Origin: Macrothele yani
Taxonomy: Eukaryota; Arthropoda; Arachnida; Araneae; Macrothelidae
DNA: 64,000 nt
NCBI GenBank assembly: GCA_039090855.1
Contig: CM077024.1
Coordinates: forward strand, 67,582,594 to 67,646,593
Direction: 5' to 3'
Part shown: piece by piece, positions 10,894 to 20,729 of the stretch
Position numbering within the stretch: the stretch's first letter is position 1
Layout: each line of letters begins with the position of its first letter
Notes under the pieces: generated by a model
The model's input: the letters and a program-made list of their open reading frames with translations, nothing else
Database searches by the model: none
Told to the model about the DNA's origin: nothing
Program-made: the position numbers and the translations under genes

Positions 10894-12049
10894 CACTGAA
10901 GAGTAATTGAATTAGAGATACCTGTCTAGTAACGTGTAGCACCACCTTTCGCCCTTATGACGGCGGCTATTCGTCTCGGTATGGACTCGACAAGACACCG
11001 GAAGCGTTGGGAAGCCATACGGATCCACGACCCCTGAACAAGCTCCCACAGTTCACGAAGATTTGATGGAGCCTCGAACATCTCTCTCGATGGTATCCCA
11101 GATGTGCTCGATAGGATTGAGGTCAGGTGACCTAGCTGGCCAAGGAAGCGAGGTCACGTAGGTGGAGTGTTCATCCAACCATTCGGATACAATTCGGGTG
11201 GGATGTTGAAGACGCACAAACAGGAGCAAATGGTCGTCCAGGATATCCCGGTAACGTTGACCTGTGAGGGACGATGTCACACGTACCATGGGTCTCATTT
11301 CAGTCCACGTAAACACGAGAATGCCACCCCCACCAGCTTGAAGAGTACCCTGCTGGGAAGAAGGATCCATCGCTTCATGTGGTTTGCGCCGTACTCGTAT
11401 CCTGCCATCCGCATGTACCAACGTGAATCTCGACTCATCAGTCCAGGCAACATTTTTCCACATGTCTAGGGGTCCAGTGGCGATGTTCCCGCGCCCATGC
11501 TAATCTTTGCACACTGTGATGGGCGGTCAGCGGTGGTACCTTCGTAGGACGATGGCTTCTGTACCCCATAGCGAGGAGATGGTTCTGGATGGTGTGGCTG
11601 CTTACACGTTTTTGTGCACCAGCGTTAAATTGCCGAGTGAATTCGTGCACTGTGGCCCGTCTATCCGCTGTTACGATGCGAGCTAGCCGACAATTACCCT
11701 GCTCATCCACACGCTGTTGTCCACGGCAGTTGGCTCTTGCAGGGATGGTTTTACCAGATTCAATGTACTCACGGTGCACCCGTGACACAGTGGCTCGTGA
11801 AAATCCCAGTGCTTGCATGACTTCCGAGATGGAGTGACCCATTCGTTGGGCCCCGACAATTTTTCCACGATCAAATGCGCTTAGATTGTTCGTCTTACCC
11901 ATACTGCGTCCGACTCTTACTGATTCCCGTCGCATCACTCCTTATATTGTCGGATCGCTGGATACGTCATGTCGTTTCCGTTTATAGGGCCGCCCACAGC
12001 GCCACATTTGCATAACGCCAGCTGTCTCTAATTCAATTGCTCTTCAGTG
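10894..12049 (-). mobile_element. Tc1-like element inserted in the foldback element
   Basis: A 1156-bp element with TIRs CACTGAAGAGTAATTGAATT (left) and the complement ending AATTGCTCTTCAGTG (right), one mismatch in the first 20 bases. TA duplications lie at 10892-10893 and 12050-12051. The transposase occupies the minus strand. It is the youngest layer in a three-level nest. Confidence 0.94.
10926..11902 (-). pseudogene. Tc1-like transposase lacking the second catalytic block
   Basis: The minus-strand frame starts M-G-K-T-N-N-L-S-A-F-D-R-G-K-I (11902), with HTH motif S-E-V-M-Q-A-L-G-F-S-R-A-T-V and second HTH S-S-H-T-I-Q-N-H-L-L. A frameshift near 11450 leads to W-T-D-E-S-R-F-T-L (first Asp). 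The frame then goes from L-Q-H-P-T directly to R-I-V-S-E-W-L-D-E-H-S, so the stretch with the second Asp (F-Q-Q-D-N-A-P-C-H) has been deleted. The Glu block S-P-D-L-N-P-I-E-H-I-W-D is intact. Another frameshift near 11070 is needed to reach the usual end K-G-G-A-T-R-Y at 10926. Not able to make active enzyme; TIRs are well preserved. Confidence 0.85.
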
Positions 12050-12357
12050 TATGTCTTTTCGACTGCTGGTATGCGTTCATTAGCAGTGGAAGCCGTACGA
12101 CAATGGATGTAGGCTTACTTTTCAAAGTTGGGGTAAATACTTTTGATTGTCGTGCTACTTGTAGTTTGCTTTTAATTAATAATGCCAGGAACCTGTTGAC
12201 TTCTGCTTAAAATTGCTAGTATAAAAACGTGAAGAACAATATTTTTGTACTGTAAATAGTAGTTATAGATTCATTTCCTCAGCCACGTATAATTCATTTA
12301 TACATTGTACTATGTGCATTTATGCACTTAGGATGTTTTGTTACCGTGTTTTCACAT

Positions 12358-12370
12358 TGGCGCCTGATTG
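12358..12370 (+). promoter_or_regulatory. Primer-binding-site-like motif of family B element
   Basis: TGGCGCC followed by TGATTG, one base after the TTTTCACA end of the 5' LTR. The first seven bases match the complement of the 3' end of tRNA-Lys; the rest has diverged from the 12-nt site in the family A copies. Confidence 0.5.
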
Positions 12371-12959
12371 TGGAAATGGATGTACTAGCCGTTGGGAACT
12401 TCGAAAAATGTGTGATGTTCATTCCACACATCGTTTGCAATGAATGAAAATGCCTTTTTCAACGCTTCAAAAATGTCTGATGCTTCTCCCAAACATCGCC
12501 GGGAATTAATAAGAATTCCTTCTTCTTCATCGAGCTACTTCAAGCATTGTTTGCCGTCTGACCGAGAAATTTATGATTTTAGTTGTTTCTTAAGGGGAAG
12601 GGGGATATATGTGATGTAACTACCTCAAAGGTGACGCGCATGGCATGAAGGCAACGTTGCAGCGATAAGCTTCGTTGGTGTAATACAATCGATAGAATAG
12701 TCAACTTCGGAGAAGGCACATGTGTGTTCGAATGACATCATTGGCAAATTAGACATTTTTACAAATATTTTGCATAGCTAGCATCAGTCGAGACGTAAAC
12801 TCAGGGAGTCCTTTAGGGATTTCATTAAGATGACTTCGTGAAAGATCTTTGATTATAGAATTCTGGGCGTGAGAATCCCAACAACTCAGGAGCAACTTAC
12901 ATTTACTGAGTAAAATGTTTTTTTTTAGAGAAATAGGCGTGCAAAGAGGAGGTCAGGCA

Positions 12960-12960
<1 letters not shown>

Positions 12961-12990
<30 letters not shown>
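12961..12990. repeat. (CA)n microsatellite
   Basis: Uninterrupted CA dinucleotide run of about 30 bases. Confidence 0.95.
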
Positions 12991-12991
<1 letters not shown>

Positions 12992-14383
12992 TTGTTCTTA
13001 ATAATAAGAAATATGAAAAGCATGCGGCGGTAGTTACCACTTTCGGCGTTCTACATCATCGAGCTGCAAAGCACCACAACAGTTGCAGTGCTTACTGCAA
13101 TAAGTTTACAAAACGCAGTTCTGTAGGTATTTACAGCCAAGCAAGCTGCTTCTTAGTTCTGTAATTCCTTCGTCTCCAGTTTAACAGCACAGTTTAATCA
13201 TGTAAGAAGTGAAGGTGAAGTAACAATGCGGAATAAAAGTATTTACACTTTTTTATCCCTAGACGCTGGATATTCACATTAATTGAACACTCAGTAGCCG
13301 GACATTGGACACCACTATTATCCCTTCTTGTCGAAGCACTGTGCATTTTTTATACCAGTCATCTGTTTAAAACAACTAATTAATCTCCGATTTTTGTAAC
13401 CTGTATGAAAAGGGCATTTCCTGTGCAATCACACCCTTTGCGATGCTCGACTCAGGTTTCCTTTCGTAGGCATTATAACATGGATTCAGGTTCTGCTCAT
13501 CTGCAACTGATCATCTCCCAGGGCTGGTAACTTTGGTCCTCTCCCTGAAGGTGAGTTCTTCCTGTCCCTAAACACTCACCGACAAAAGGTGAGGAGCTGC
13601 CCCATTTTCTTGTTCCGTCAACCTCCAAAGCGTTAAGTCAGTGAGGATTCTCTCATGATTTTCTTCCCGAGTGGGATGGTTGAACTTTCGATGGTCATCT
13701 GTTCTTCTTTGCCTTTCTCTGGCATTCCCGTCGCACTGTCTGTGTTATTCCAAGAAGCGTTTAAAACAAAGAACGGATGAACCCTGCTGCTGAATTTCCC
13801 AAACAATTTTTTTCACTTTTCCTATGGCTACCACATACCTACACTTTAACTCCGCACAATGTTCTCAACTTTATTCACTTAACTATTTCCATAAACAAAC
13901 AATGTATCTACCTCCAGGATAATTATATAATTAGGGGAAGGGGAAGGAAATCTTGCATCAATATTATAGAGCACCTCAGCAGCCTTTTTGTTTAGAACAT
14001 AATTTGATAAATCTCGAAGTTACCAGGATGTGCTTTCCCTGACGACCTCAATCTTTATTTCGTGGAACAGAACAGCTAGGCGCACTGGGGAAGTAGGGAA
14101 GTAACGAGTCGTAGAACCTGGAAGATTATTCAATAATACAGCGCACCCTCTGCGGGGGAAATTGTAATTTGTAAAGAAATTTTGAATCACAGCAATAAAA
14201 TTTGCATGTAAGGTTATATATTCAGCATGCAAACTTAATGAAAGGAAAATTGTAATTCAGATTTGTTAAAGTCACTTTATGTAGCATTTATTATATGTTT
14301 TTTTTTTGTTCTTACAACACAGTTTTCTTGAATGAAAATAAAATGATGGACAAAACGTTTTGATAAACAGACAGGCTTATATA
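12991..14383. other. Unassigned intergenic DNA
   Basis: No family recognised. A slightly pyrimidine-rich, GC-richer patch lies at about 13480-13760 without a supported frame. Confidence 0.4.
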
Positions 14384-15593
14384 CACGGTCGAGTCACATT
14401 ATTGTGACCACCAGCTAACATCCTGAGTAACCGCCGTGTGCAGCGCGGACAGCAGCTAGACGGGCTGAGACTGACTCAATAAGGTGCTGGAAGGTATTCA
14501 CAGGTATCTGGAGCCATGCTGACTGCAGTGCGCCTGACAGCTGCTGGAGGGTGCGTGGTGGAGGACCCATAGAGCGAACAACATGATCGAGGTGGCCTCA
14601 CAGATGCTCAGTTGGGTTTAAATCTGGGAAATCAGGGGGCCAGGGAAGTACTTCGAAGTCTTCATCGTGCTCTACCAACCACGCTCGGACATTTCTAGCT
14701 GTGTGACGTGTCGTATTGTCGTGATGAAAGATCCCATCCGCCCCAGGGAAGACAATCAGCATGTATGGGTGTACGTGGCCTGCAAGGATGGACTTATAAG
14801 GAATTCGGTCCATAGTGCCTTCCACAGGCATGAGTGGACCCAGAGAATGCCTCGAAAACATTTCCCAGACCACAACGCTGCCCCCACCAGCTTGTGTTCT
14901 TCCAGCAATGGTTGAAGAGTGTTTGTTCTCCGATGCTTCTCGCCTTATGCGCCAACGTCCGATGAAGCAGAAAGCGTGACTCATAGGAGAAGGCAATACT
15001 TTGCCAATCAGCGGTGGTCCAGTTACGATACTGCCGTGCAAATGTAAGCCTTTTCTGCCGATGCACCTTCGTTAGCATAGGTGCAGTGACCATCCATCTA
15101 CATTGGAGCCCCATACGCAGCAGAGTTCGCTGAACTGTCGTTTTAGACACACTTCCAGTAGCTCTCTGGTTCATTCGGCCAGTGAGCTGCCCTACTGTAG
15201 CGTGTCGTTGGCCCTCACGCACCTTCGAAGCAGACGTTCACCTGTCACATCAATGACACGTGGTGCTCCGCAGTTTCTACGTCGCTTATTCGCAATGGTG
15301 CCATTTCTCCAATCACAATACACTTTAACCACAGCAGTACATGAACAGTTCACAAACTTTGCTGTTTCAGAAATACTGCCACCCTTGGCCCGAAAGCCGA
15401 TAATCATCTGTTTTTGCAAATCTGATAAATCGCTCCTTTTATCCATGACAGCAACGAGTGATATGTTTTCAGAATGCGTACAGCACATCTTATATACTCT
15501 CCAATCCAGCTCACGACACGTAATTTCTTTCATTGGCTACGCGCTGTAGACGTCAATGGTATTAGGTGATCACAATAATGTGACTCGGCTGTG
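14384..15593 (-). mobile_element. Tc1-like element with TIRs
   Basis: A 1210-bp element with TIRs beginning CACGGTCGAGTCACATTATT (left) and CACAGCCGAGTCACATTATT (right, complement), flanked by TA at 14382-14383 and 15594-15595. The transposase lies on the minus strand between the ends. Confidence 0.93.
14415..15446 (-). pseudogene. Tc1-like transposase with frameshifts and mutated first Asp
   Basis: Start M-D-K-R-S-D-L-S-D-L-Q-K-Q-M at 15446, HTH S-E-T-A-K-F-V-N-C-S, then a frameshift near 15210 into Q-R-H-A-T-V-G-Q-L-T and S-V-S-K-T-T-V-Q-R-T. The first catalytic block is F-S-Y-E-S-R-F, so Asp is Tyr. Another frameshift near 14960 leads to G-G-G-S-V-V-V-W-E, I-F-H-H-D-N-T-T-R-H (second Asp) and D-L-N-P-T-E-H-L (Glu present). 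A stop follows immediately, after which the frame continues to the family-typical end with S-V-S-A-R-L-A-A-V-R. About 340 codons, normal length, inactive. Confidence 0.86.
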
Positions 15594-15595
15594 TA

Positions 15596-15849
15596 TATAC
15601 TTGTACACTAAGTACTCACTGAATTACAGCCACCCCTATGCAAAGTGAAATACACCCGATACTGGCCCAATGACGACGAGCGCATGGCTTGCAGACATAA
15701 GGAGTTTGGTGGTTCAGTTAAGAGTAAAGTGACTGACATACACAGTGTATGAGAAGAACCAAAGATTTATCGGGGTTTATGAAATGCAAATTTGTGGGTA
15801 TCGGAAGAGTTAATGCATCCATTTAGAGTGCCTCCGTGTTTAAAGTGTA
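15596..15849. other. Unassigned spacer
   Basis: No motif found; could include the unrecognised 5' end of the Tc1 remnant that follows. Confidence 0.3.
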
Positions 15850-16331
15850 CGAAGAGTGGTGCTAAAAGCTAGAAACAAACAACCTACTACACGACTTTAA
15901 ACGGCGGCGGAAGATGGATTCCAGAGGTGAACGGAGGATGCTCGCCTTGTGCAGGACAATCGGTGCAGCACAGTTTCGCAGTTGATTGCCCAATATAATA
16001 TGGGTCAGCTAGAAAAGATATCCCGCGAGACTATGCGTTGCACGTTGTCGCGCGTTTACCTGTATGCATACAGTATATAGCCGACGCCCTATATGCCACC
16101 CTTTCTTAACAACAATCCGTCGACGCAAAAGACTCTCCTGGCGCCAACAGCATACAGATTGGATGATAAAAGATTGGAAACAGGTGTGCTTGACCAATGA
16201 GGCAGGTTATGCACTCCATTCTACCGACGGTCGATTCCTTATTTGGCATCAGCAGCATGGTCATATGCGGGCCGTCGGTTGTATGATACGGGATGGCTGG
16301 TATGACCTGGAACCCCTAGTGCAACTGAACC

Positions 16332-16494
16332 TATAACGAAGTAAATTTCTCCGTCATTTTTGGTCTACGCCGGGATTCGAACCCGAGGACGCTTATTCCG
16401 GAACAAGCAGCTCTACCAACTGAGCTACGCAGACATGTATTCTGATTCCTATCTGCCTTTATGTCATGCGCGTCCTGCTGGCAGGTACGTCACT
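16332..16494 (-). repeat. 3' LTR of family A TRIM-like copy
   Basis: 163 bp, ending (minus strand) TTCGTTATA. Its first base is A rather than the T expected from TGTGACG, the only change at the terminus. It contains a tRNA-like cloverleaf at 16363-16434. Confidence 0.88.
16363..16434 (-). other. tRNA-like cloverleaf within LTR
   Basis: 72 nt with a 7-bp acceptor stem, 4-bp D stem, 5-bp T stem and TTCGAAT T-loop. A box TAGCTCAGTTGG and B box GGTTCGAATCC match Pol III internal promoter consensus. The anticodon arm is irregular (CTTGT/ATAAG stem around six bases, TCCGGA), so it is not expected to be a working tRNA. Confidence 0.8.
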
Positions 16495-16680
16495 TATCCC
16501 CCCCCCCGAAAGAGGGCCGGGGGCATGGCCCACGGATCAGCCGTGACCATGAATCGCTGCAGGCAGACAACCACTGTAGAACGTGCACTTGAGAACTCCC
16601 AGTCAATCTGGTGTGTGGAATGCAACGTCACACACATTTATTTTTCGAAGCACTGGAGAAGGGATTCTCTGATTTTTCCT

Positions 16681-16719
16681 ATCTCGCGGTGTGAAAATAA
16701 CATCACACCAATGCGAGAT
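16681..16719 (-). other. Conserved hairpin in TRIM-like leader
   Basis: Stem ATCTCGC/GCGAGAT plus GGTGTGA/TCACACC around a short loop with TGTTATT. The same structure is present in the 32-kb copy and, shorter, in the family B element. Position after the PBS suggests a packaging or dimerisation signal; that is inference. Confidence 0.65.
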
Positions 16720-16744
16720 TTTGAACGGTCGGGTCATCCGGGTA

Positions 16745-16756
16745 GTTCGGGCGCCA
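16745..16756 (-). promoter_or_regulatory. Primer-binding site (tRNA-Lys type)
   Basis: On the minus strand TGGCGCCCGAAC, one base after the 5' LTR. It matches over 12 bases the complement of the 3' end, CCA included, of the metazoan tRNA-Lys used by many LTR retroelements. Confidence 0.82.
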
Positions 16757-16757
16757 T

Positions 16758-16920
16758 TATAACGAAGTAAATTTCTCCGTCATTTTTGGTCTACGCCGGG
16801 ATTCGAACCCGAGGCCGCTTATTCCGGAACAAGTCGCTCTACCAACTGAGCTACGCAGACATGTATTCTGATTCCTATCTGCCTTTATGTCATGTGCGTC
16901 CTGCTGGCAGGTACGTCACA
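16758..16920 (-). repeat. 5' LTR of family A TRIM-like copy
   Basis: 163 bp, from TGTGACGTACC to TTCGTTATA on the minus strand. It contains a tRNA-like cloverleaf at 16789-16860. Confidence 0.88.
16789..16860 (-). other. tRNA-like cloverleaf within LTR
   Basis: Second copy of the same 72-nt unit, with three substitutions. A and B boxes are intact. Confidence 0.8.
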
Positions 16921-17269
16921 AACCAACACATGGACTCCTAATACTATCAGGGACTGATTGCGGACCAGCACACTCCACAATATTCTACCTCATGTACTTA
17001 TGGTTCGACGAACACAGTGCTGATATGAGACATCACGAATGAATTCCACACTAGCCTGATCTCAGCTGAATTCAACATCTGTGAGACTTTGTGTAAAACG
17101 CCACGTACACACCTCACAATTCTACAGACACCTCGTAGAATCGACGACACGCCTGGGTGGCGGCCGTTCTTCGAAAGAAAGGAGGGCCCGCGAAGTATTA
17201 GGTAGGTGGTCGCAATTCAGTGAACATTCAGTGTATAGTCATATATTTAAATCAAACCTTATGTAAAAT

Positions 17270-19170
17270 ATGACTAAACAATAAACCGACGTATGATTCG
17301 TGTGAAACTTAAAATTAGTGGTGCCGATTTGTTTTTCTGAATAGTTTTATGATCTCCCATTGTGCGTTAAATTACACAAAAGTCTAACAACAATCAAACT
17401 TATGCGTATATTGTGAATATTTAATTAACAGGTGCATAATCTTAAACTGTTGATAACTACAGTTTTTGAAACAACTTATTGTACCAGCTTTTGGAAAAGC
17501 ATTTTAGATTTCTGTAACATTTGCATAATGATGAAACACTCTAAGTTTGGTCAATGGAAGTTGGCATTTGCCTGATCCGCGTTCGAAATTTCGAAAGTTA
17601 ACTCGTGAATAGTACTTGGATTGGAGGCAGGCGCGGCGCTACAAGTGGGCTACGGTTGGCTTCAGTCCACTAAACTTTTCTTCGAGCCCCCCCTCCTTTA
17701 GTTTCCCCACCCCCCAAAAATATATATATACTTAAGCAGCTAGAACACATGCCAAGTGTAGCCATTTAGGATTTTAGGTAATTTAGATAAGCCTATGTAT
17801 TTTCGGAATTCATAGAAATTTTGTTATACAAAATGAAATTTCTGTTAAATTTAGTGTTGTATTATTTGTGAAATGGAGGGAGTGTTCTGAGCGAATGGCT
17901 GAGAGTGTATTAGAACGACACCATTTTTGTAATTACAGCTTAAAAAGATGAGAGGGAGAGGAAGAGTAAGATATATTCTTTATCAGGTTACAAACTAAAA
18001 TTCATAAACAACCTTATGGCAACAAACATTTTAAAAAGATAAAAAAACAGAAACAAAAAAATAAGAAAAAATGACGTAAGTAATGGCGCAGAAATAATAA
18101 CTTCTAAATTGGCGCAGAAATAACTTGTTAAAGTCCATGGAGATTCGTATTCATGGTTTCCTATACTACGCAGAATACCTTTAATATTATGTAATGTACA
18201 TTATCTATGTACATTATGTACCAGAAAACATTATTTTTACTGGTGATAACATCCTGAGCGTCCAGTAAAATCCAAGTAAATGGAATTTTTTTTGCCAACA
18301 TTTCTGCCAAGCACTTTAAAATTTGTGCCCACCTGTATGATGCTTAGACCCCTAAAAGCCCCTCCCTCCCAGTTCTGAGCTTCTGGCGTCGCCACTATTT
18401 GGGGGAAGAGGTAATGCATCGGAATGACTGGAGACAATAACTATTTGAGAACTTGTAGGACAATAAACCTTATTTTTTGTCCTAAATCAATCTGTTTTTC
18501 CGTTGTGATTGCTAGATTTAATACTGAGACCGCACTACCGTAATACACAAATTTAAGAACTAAACACCAAAGCCAAGTTAAAACAAGAATAAATTATAAT
18601 AATTCACACAAATCTATAATAATGAAGAAGACTGACATTAACGATTATTGACGACTTATTAAAATTCATATACAAACTGATGCACATGAAAATCTGAAAC
18701 AAATAAAACGCAACCCGCATTGGAAGCTTTTCATTTGTTTCTAAATGTTTGAACTATGAAATCCAAGTGATAGTGATTCTCGAAATGCCTCACCAAAACT
18801 GCTTGTTTGTGCACGTTTTCCAGAAAGACACTGTATTTTGTCCGAGGGTCTTCTTCAATTACCTCAGCGGAAAGATAATATAATTTTCACGGAGGCTTTA
18901 TCGTAAGGTTACGTACGGCTGGTTTGTCCTTGCGTAGCATCACGGCTGAAACGTATTGTAAGGCAACAACTGTTGGAGGAAGGTAATGGGCTTCGCGATA
19001 GACAGACTATTGCAGATCGACGAACGTCGAGTGCCTCGATCAGCACACTCGACGGCATGCAGTAGCAAGCTCACATTCTACAGCGGACGACATTTGACGA
19101 GGTGTACTGGCAGCTACATTCATCCCCGTATCGACACCGACTGTGAATCTTAGATTGGCACGTTTCATTC
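17270..19170. other. Unassigned DNA with possible small DNA-transposon fragments
   Basis: AT-rich. Two CG-rich patches (about 17625-17720 and 18340-18410) contain GGCGCGGCGCTAC and CTGGCGTCGCC, in opposite senses. They could be ends of a hAT-like non-autonomous element of about 0.8 kb, but no clean TIR or target duplication was seen. Confidence 0.25.
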
Positions 19171-20729
19171 TCAGTAAGGCCCCTCAGCCTTGTGTTGTTG
19201 TTTTTTCGCAGTAAGGCCCCTCAGCCTTGTGTGGTGGTTTGGCGCAGTAAGGCCCTCAGCCTTGTGTGGTGGTTTGGCGCAGTATGGCCACTCAGCCTTG
19301 TGTGATGGTTTGGCGCAGTAAGGCCCCTCAGCCTTGTGTGATGGTTTGGCGCAGTAAGGCCACTCAGCCTTGTGTGATGGTTTGGCGCAGTAAGGCCACT
19401 CAGCCTTGTGTGGTGGTTTGGCGCAGTAAGGCCCCTCAACCTTGTGTGGTGGTTTGGTGCAGAAAGGCCCCTCAGCCTTGTGTGGTGGTTTGGCGCAGTA
19501 AGGCCCCTCAGCCTTGTGTGATTATTTGGCGCAGTAAGGCCCCTCAACCTTGTGTGATGGTTTGGCGCAGTAAGGCCCCTCAGCCTTGTGTGATGGTTTG
19601 GCGCAGTAAGGCCCCTCAGCCTTGTGTCATGGTTTGGCGCAGTAAGGCCCCTCAGCCTTGTGTCATGGTTTGGCGCAGTAAGGCCCCTCAGCCTTGTGTC
19701 ATGGTTTGGCGCAGTAAGGCCCCTCAGCCTTGTGTGATTGTTTGGCGCAGTAAGGCCCCTCAGCCTTTTGTGATGGTTTGGTCGCAGTAAGGCCCCTCAG
19801 CCTTGTGTGATGGTTTGGCGCAGTAAGGCCCCTCAGCCTTGTGTGATGGTTTGTCGCAGTAAGGCCCCTCAGCCTTGTGTGATGGTTTGTCGCAGTAAGG
19901 CCCCTCAGCCTTGTGTGATGGTTTGGCGCAGTAAGGCCCCTCAGCCTTGTGTGATGGTTTGGAACAGTAAGGCCCCTCAGCCTTGTGTGATGGTTTGGCG
20001 CAGCAAGGCCCCTCAGCCTTGTGTGATGGTTCGGCGCAGTAAGGCCCCTCAGCCTTGTGTGATTGTTTTGGCGCAGTAAGGCCCCTCAGCCTTGTGTGAT
20101 TGTTTTGGCGCAGTAAGGCACCTCAGCCTTGTGTGTTTGTTTTGGGGCAGTCAGGCCCCTCAGCCTTGTGTGATGGTTTGGTCGCAGTAAGGCCCCTCAG
20201 CCTTGTGTCATGGTTTGGCGCAGTAAGGCCCCTCAGCCTTGTTTGATTGTTTGGAACAGTAAGGCCCCTCAGCCTTGTTTGATTGTTTGGCGCAGTAAGG
20301 CCCCTCAGCCTTGTGTGATGGTTTGGCGCAGTAAGACCCCTCAGCCTTGTGTGATGGTTTGGCGCAGTAAGGCCCCTCAGCCTTGTGTGATGGTTTGTCG
20401 CAGTAAGGCCCCTCAGCCTTGTGTGATGGTTTGGCGCAGTAAGGCCCCTCAGCCTTGTGTGATGGTTTGGCGCAGTAAGGCCCCTCAGCCTTGTGTGATG
20501 GTTTGTCGCAGTAAGGCCCCTCAGCCTTGTGTGATGGTTTGGCGCAGCAAGGCTCCTCAGCCTTGTGTGATGGTTTGGCGCAGCAAGGCCCCTCAGCCTT
20601 GTGTGATGGTTTGGCGCAGCAAGGCCCCTCAGCCTTGTGTGGTGGTTTGGCGCAGTAAGGCCCCTCAGCCTTGTGTGATGGTTTGGCGCAGTAAGGCCCC
20701 TCAGCCTTGTGTGATGGTTTGGCGCAGTA
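19171..20729. repeat. 36-bp minisatellite, about 43 copies
   Basis: A 1559-bp head-to-tail array of a 36-bp unit (about 43 copies). Each unit holds the inverted repeat AAGGC-CCCTCA-GCCTT, a 5-bp stem with a 6-base loop. Because 36 is a multiple of three, long open frames result, repeating the peptide M-V-W-R-S-K-A-P-Q-P-C-V on the plus strand and a related one on the minus strand. One-base insertions (TTTGGTCGCAG near 19781 and 20180; GTTTTGGC near 20065 and 20102) break the frame. Variants GGAACAG and TGTCGCAG recur, showing higher-order duplication. The open frames are a by-product of the period; no sign of a gene. Confidence 0.95.

Larger units (their letters stand above)
10457..12345. mobile_element. 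Foldback-like element with long inverted arms and internal tandem repeats
   Basis: Arms of about 220-235 bp (10457-10690 and 12052-12274) are inverted copies of each other with high identity. The left arm starts GAATCTATAACTGCTATTTA. The insertion is flanked by the 10-bp direct repeat GTGTTTTCAC at 10447-10456 and 12346-12355, read as its target duplication. The centre carries 29-bp tandem repeats and a palindrome, and a Tc1 element has inserted into it. Long inverted arms, internal tandem repeats and a 9-10-bp duplication fit Drosophila Foldback-type elements. The right side has 71 extra bases after the arm (12275-12345), so the termini are asymmetric. No coding sequence of its own. Confidence 0.65.
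10307..12763 (+). mobile_element. Old TRIM-like miniature LTR element (family B), interrupted by a foldback insertion
   Basis: Diverged direct repeats of about 151 and 154 bp bound the element: 10307-10446 continued at 12346-12356 (5' LTR), and 12610-12763 (3' LTR). Both begin TGTGA and end CA, and both contain a degraded tRNA-like region with a B-box-like GTTCGAA or ATTCGAT. Directly inside the 5' LTR lies TGGCGCCTGATTG (12358-12370), positioned as a primer-binding site one base after the LTR. A purine tract AAGGGGAAGGGGGA (12592-12605) precedes the 3' LTR. Flanks are GATA and AATA, a 4-bp target duplication with one change. The first 15 bases TGTGACGTACCTGCC are shared with the family A LTRs at 16 and 32 kb. 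Internal length is 253 bp and has no coding capacity. Its 5' LTR is split by a 1.9-kb foldback insertion. Confidence 0.65.
16332..16920 (-). mobile_element. TRIM-like LTR element with tRNA-like LTRs (family A, full copy)
   Basis: A 589-bp element on the minus strand. Both LTRs are 163 bp (5' LTR 16758-16920, 3' LTR 16332-16494) and differ at about five positions. A perfect 4-bp target duplication AACC lies at 16328-16331 and 16921-16924. Internal region 263 bp: primer-binding site (complement GTTCGGGCGCCA at 16745-16756) one base from the 5' LTR, a 14-bp-stem hairpin at 16681-16719, and a G10 purine tract (C run 16498-16507 on the plus strand) directly before the 3' LTR. No coding capacity. 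The layout is that of a terminal-repeat retrotransposon in miniature; the embedded tRNA-like unit is the unusual part. A SINE dimer is unlikely because of the 4-bp duplication, the PBS and the purine tract. Confidence 0.88.
15850..17260 (+). pseudogene. Tc1-like transposase remnant split by a TRIM-like insertion
   Basis: The left part (about 15900-16331) encodes the second HTH and catalytic start: S-R-R-P-I-like, R-R-R-K-R-L-S-W-R-Q-Q-H-T-D-W-M-I, then L-T-N-E-A-G-Y in place of S-D-E-S-R-F (first Asp is Asn) and H-S-T-D-G-R-F-L-I-W. The right part (16925-17220) contains a degraded catalytic end and the C-terminus R-R-H-A-W-V-A-A-V-L-R-K-K-G-G followed by a stop near 17201. If the insertion and one AACC are removed the two parts read on (L-V-Q-L-N then Q-H-M-D-S), confirming that the element landed inside this gene. 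Second Asp and Glu blocks are not recognisable. Confidence 0.75.

Noticed and set aside
16363..16860. Genuine tRNA genes at the cloverleaf units (also 32192, 32505, 33041)
   Set aside because: Acceptor and T arms fold well, but the anticodon arm does not give a normal 7-base loop, and every unit lies at the same place within an LTR. They are parts of a mobile element.
16332..16920. Tandem SINE dimer instead of an LTR element
   Set aside because: The 4-bp duplications, equal repeat length, tRNA-Lys PBS next to one repeat and purine tract next to the other fit an LTR element much better.
17625..18410. hAT-like non-autonomous element bounded by GGCGCGGCGC and GGCGTCGCC
   Set aside because: The ends match only over a few bases and no 8-bp target duplication was found.
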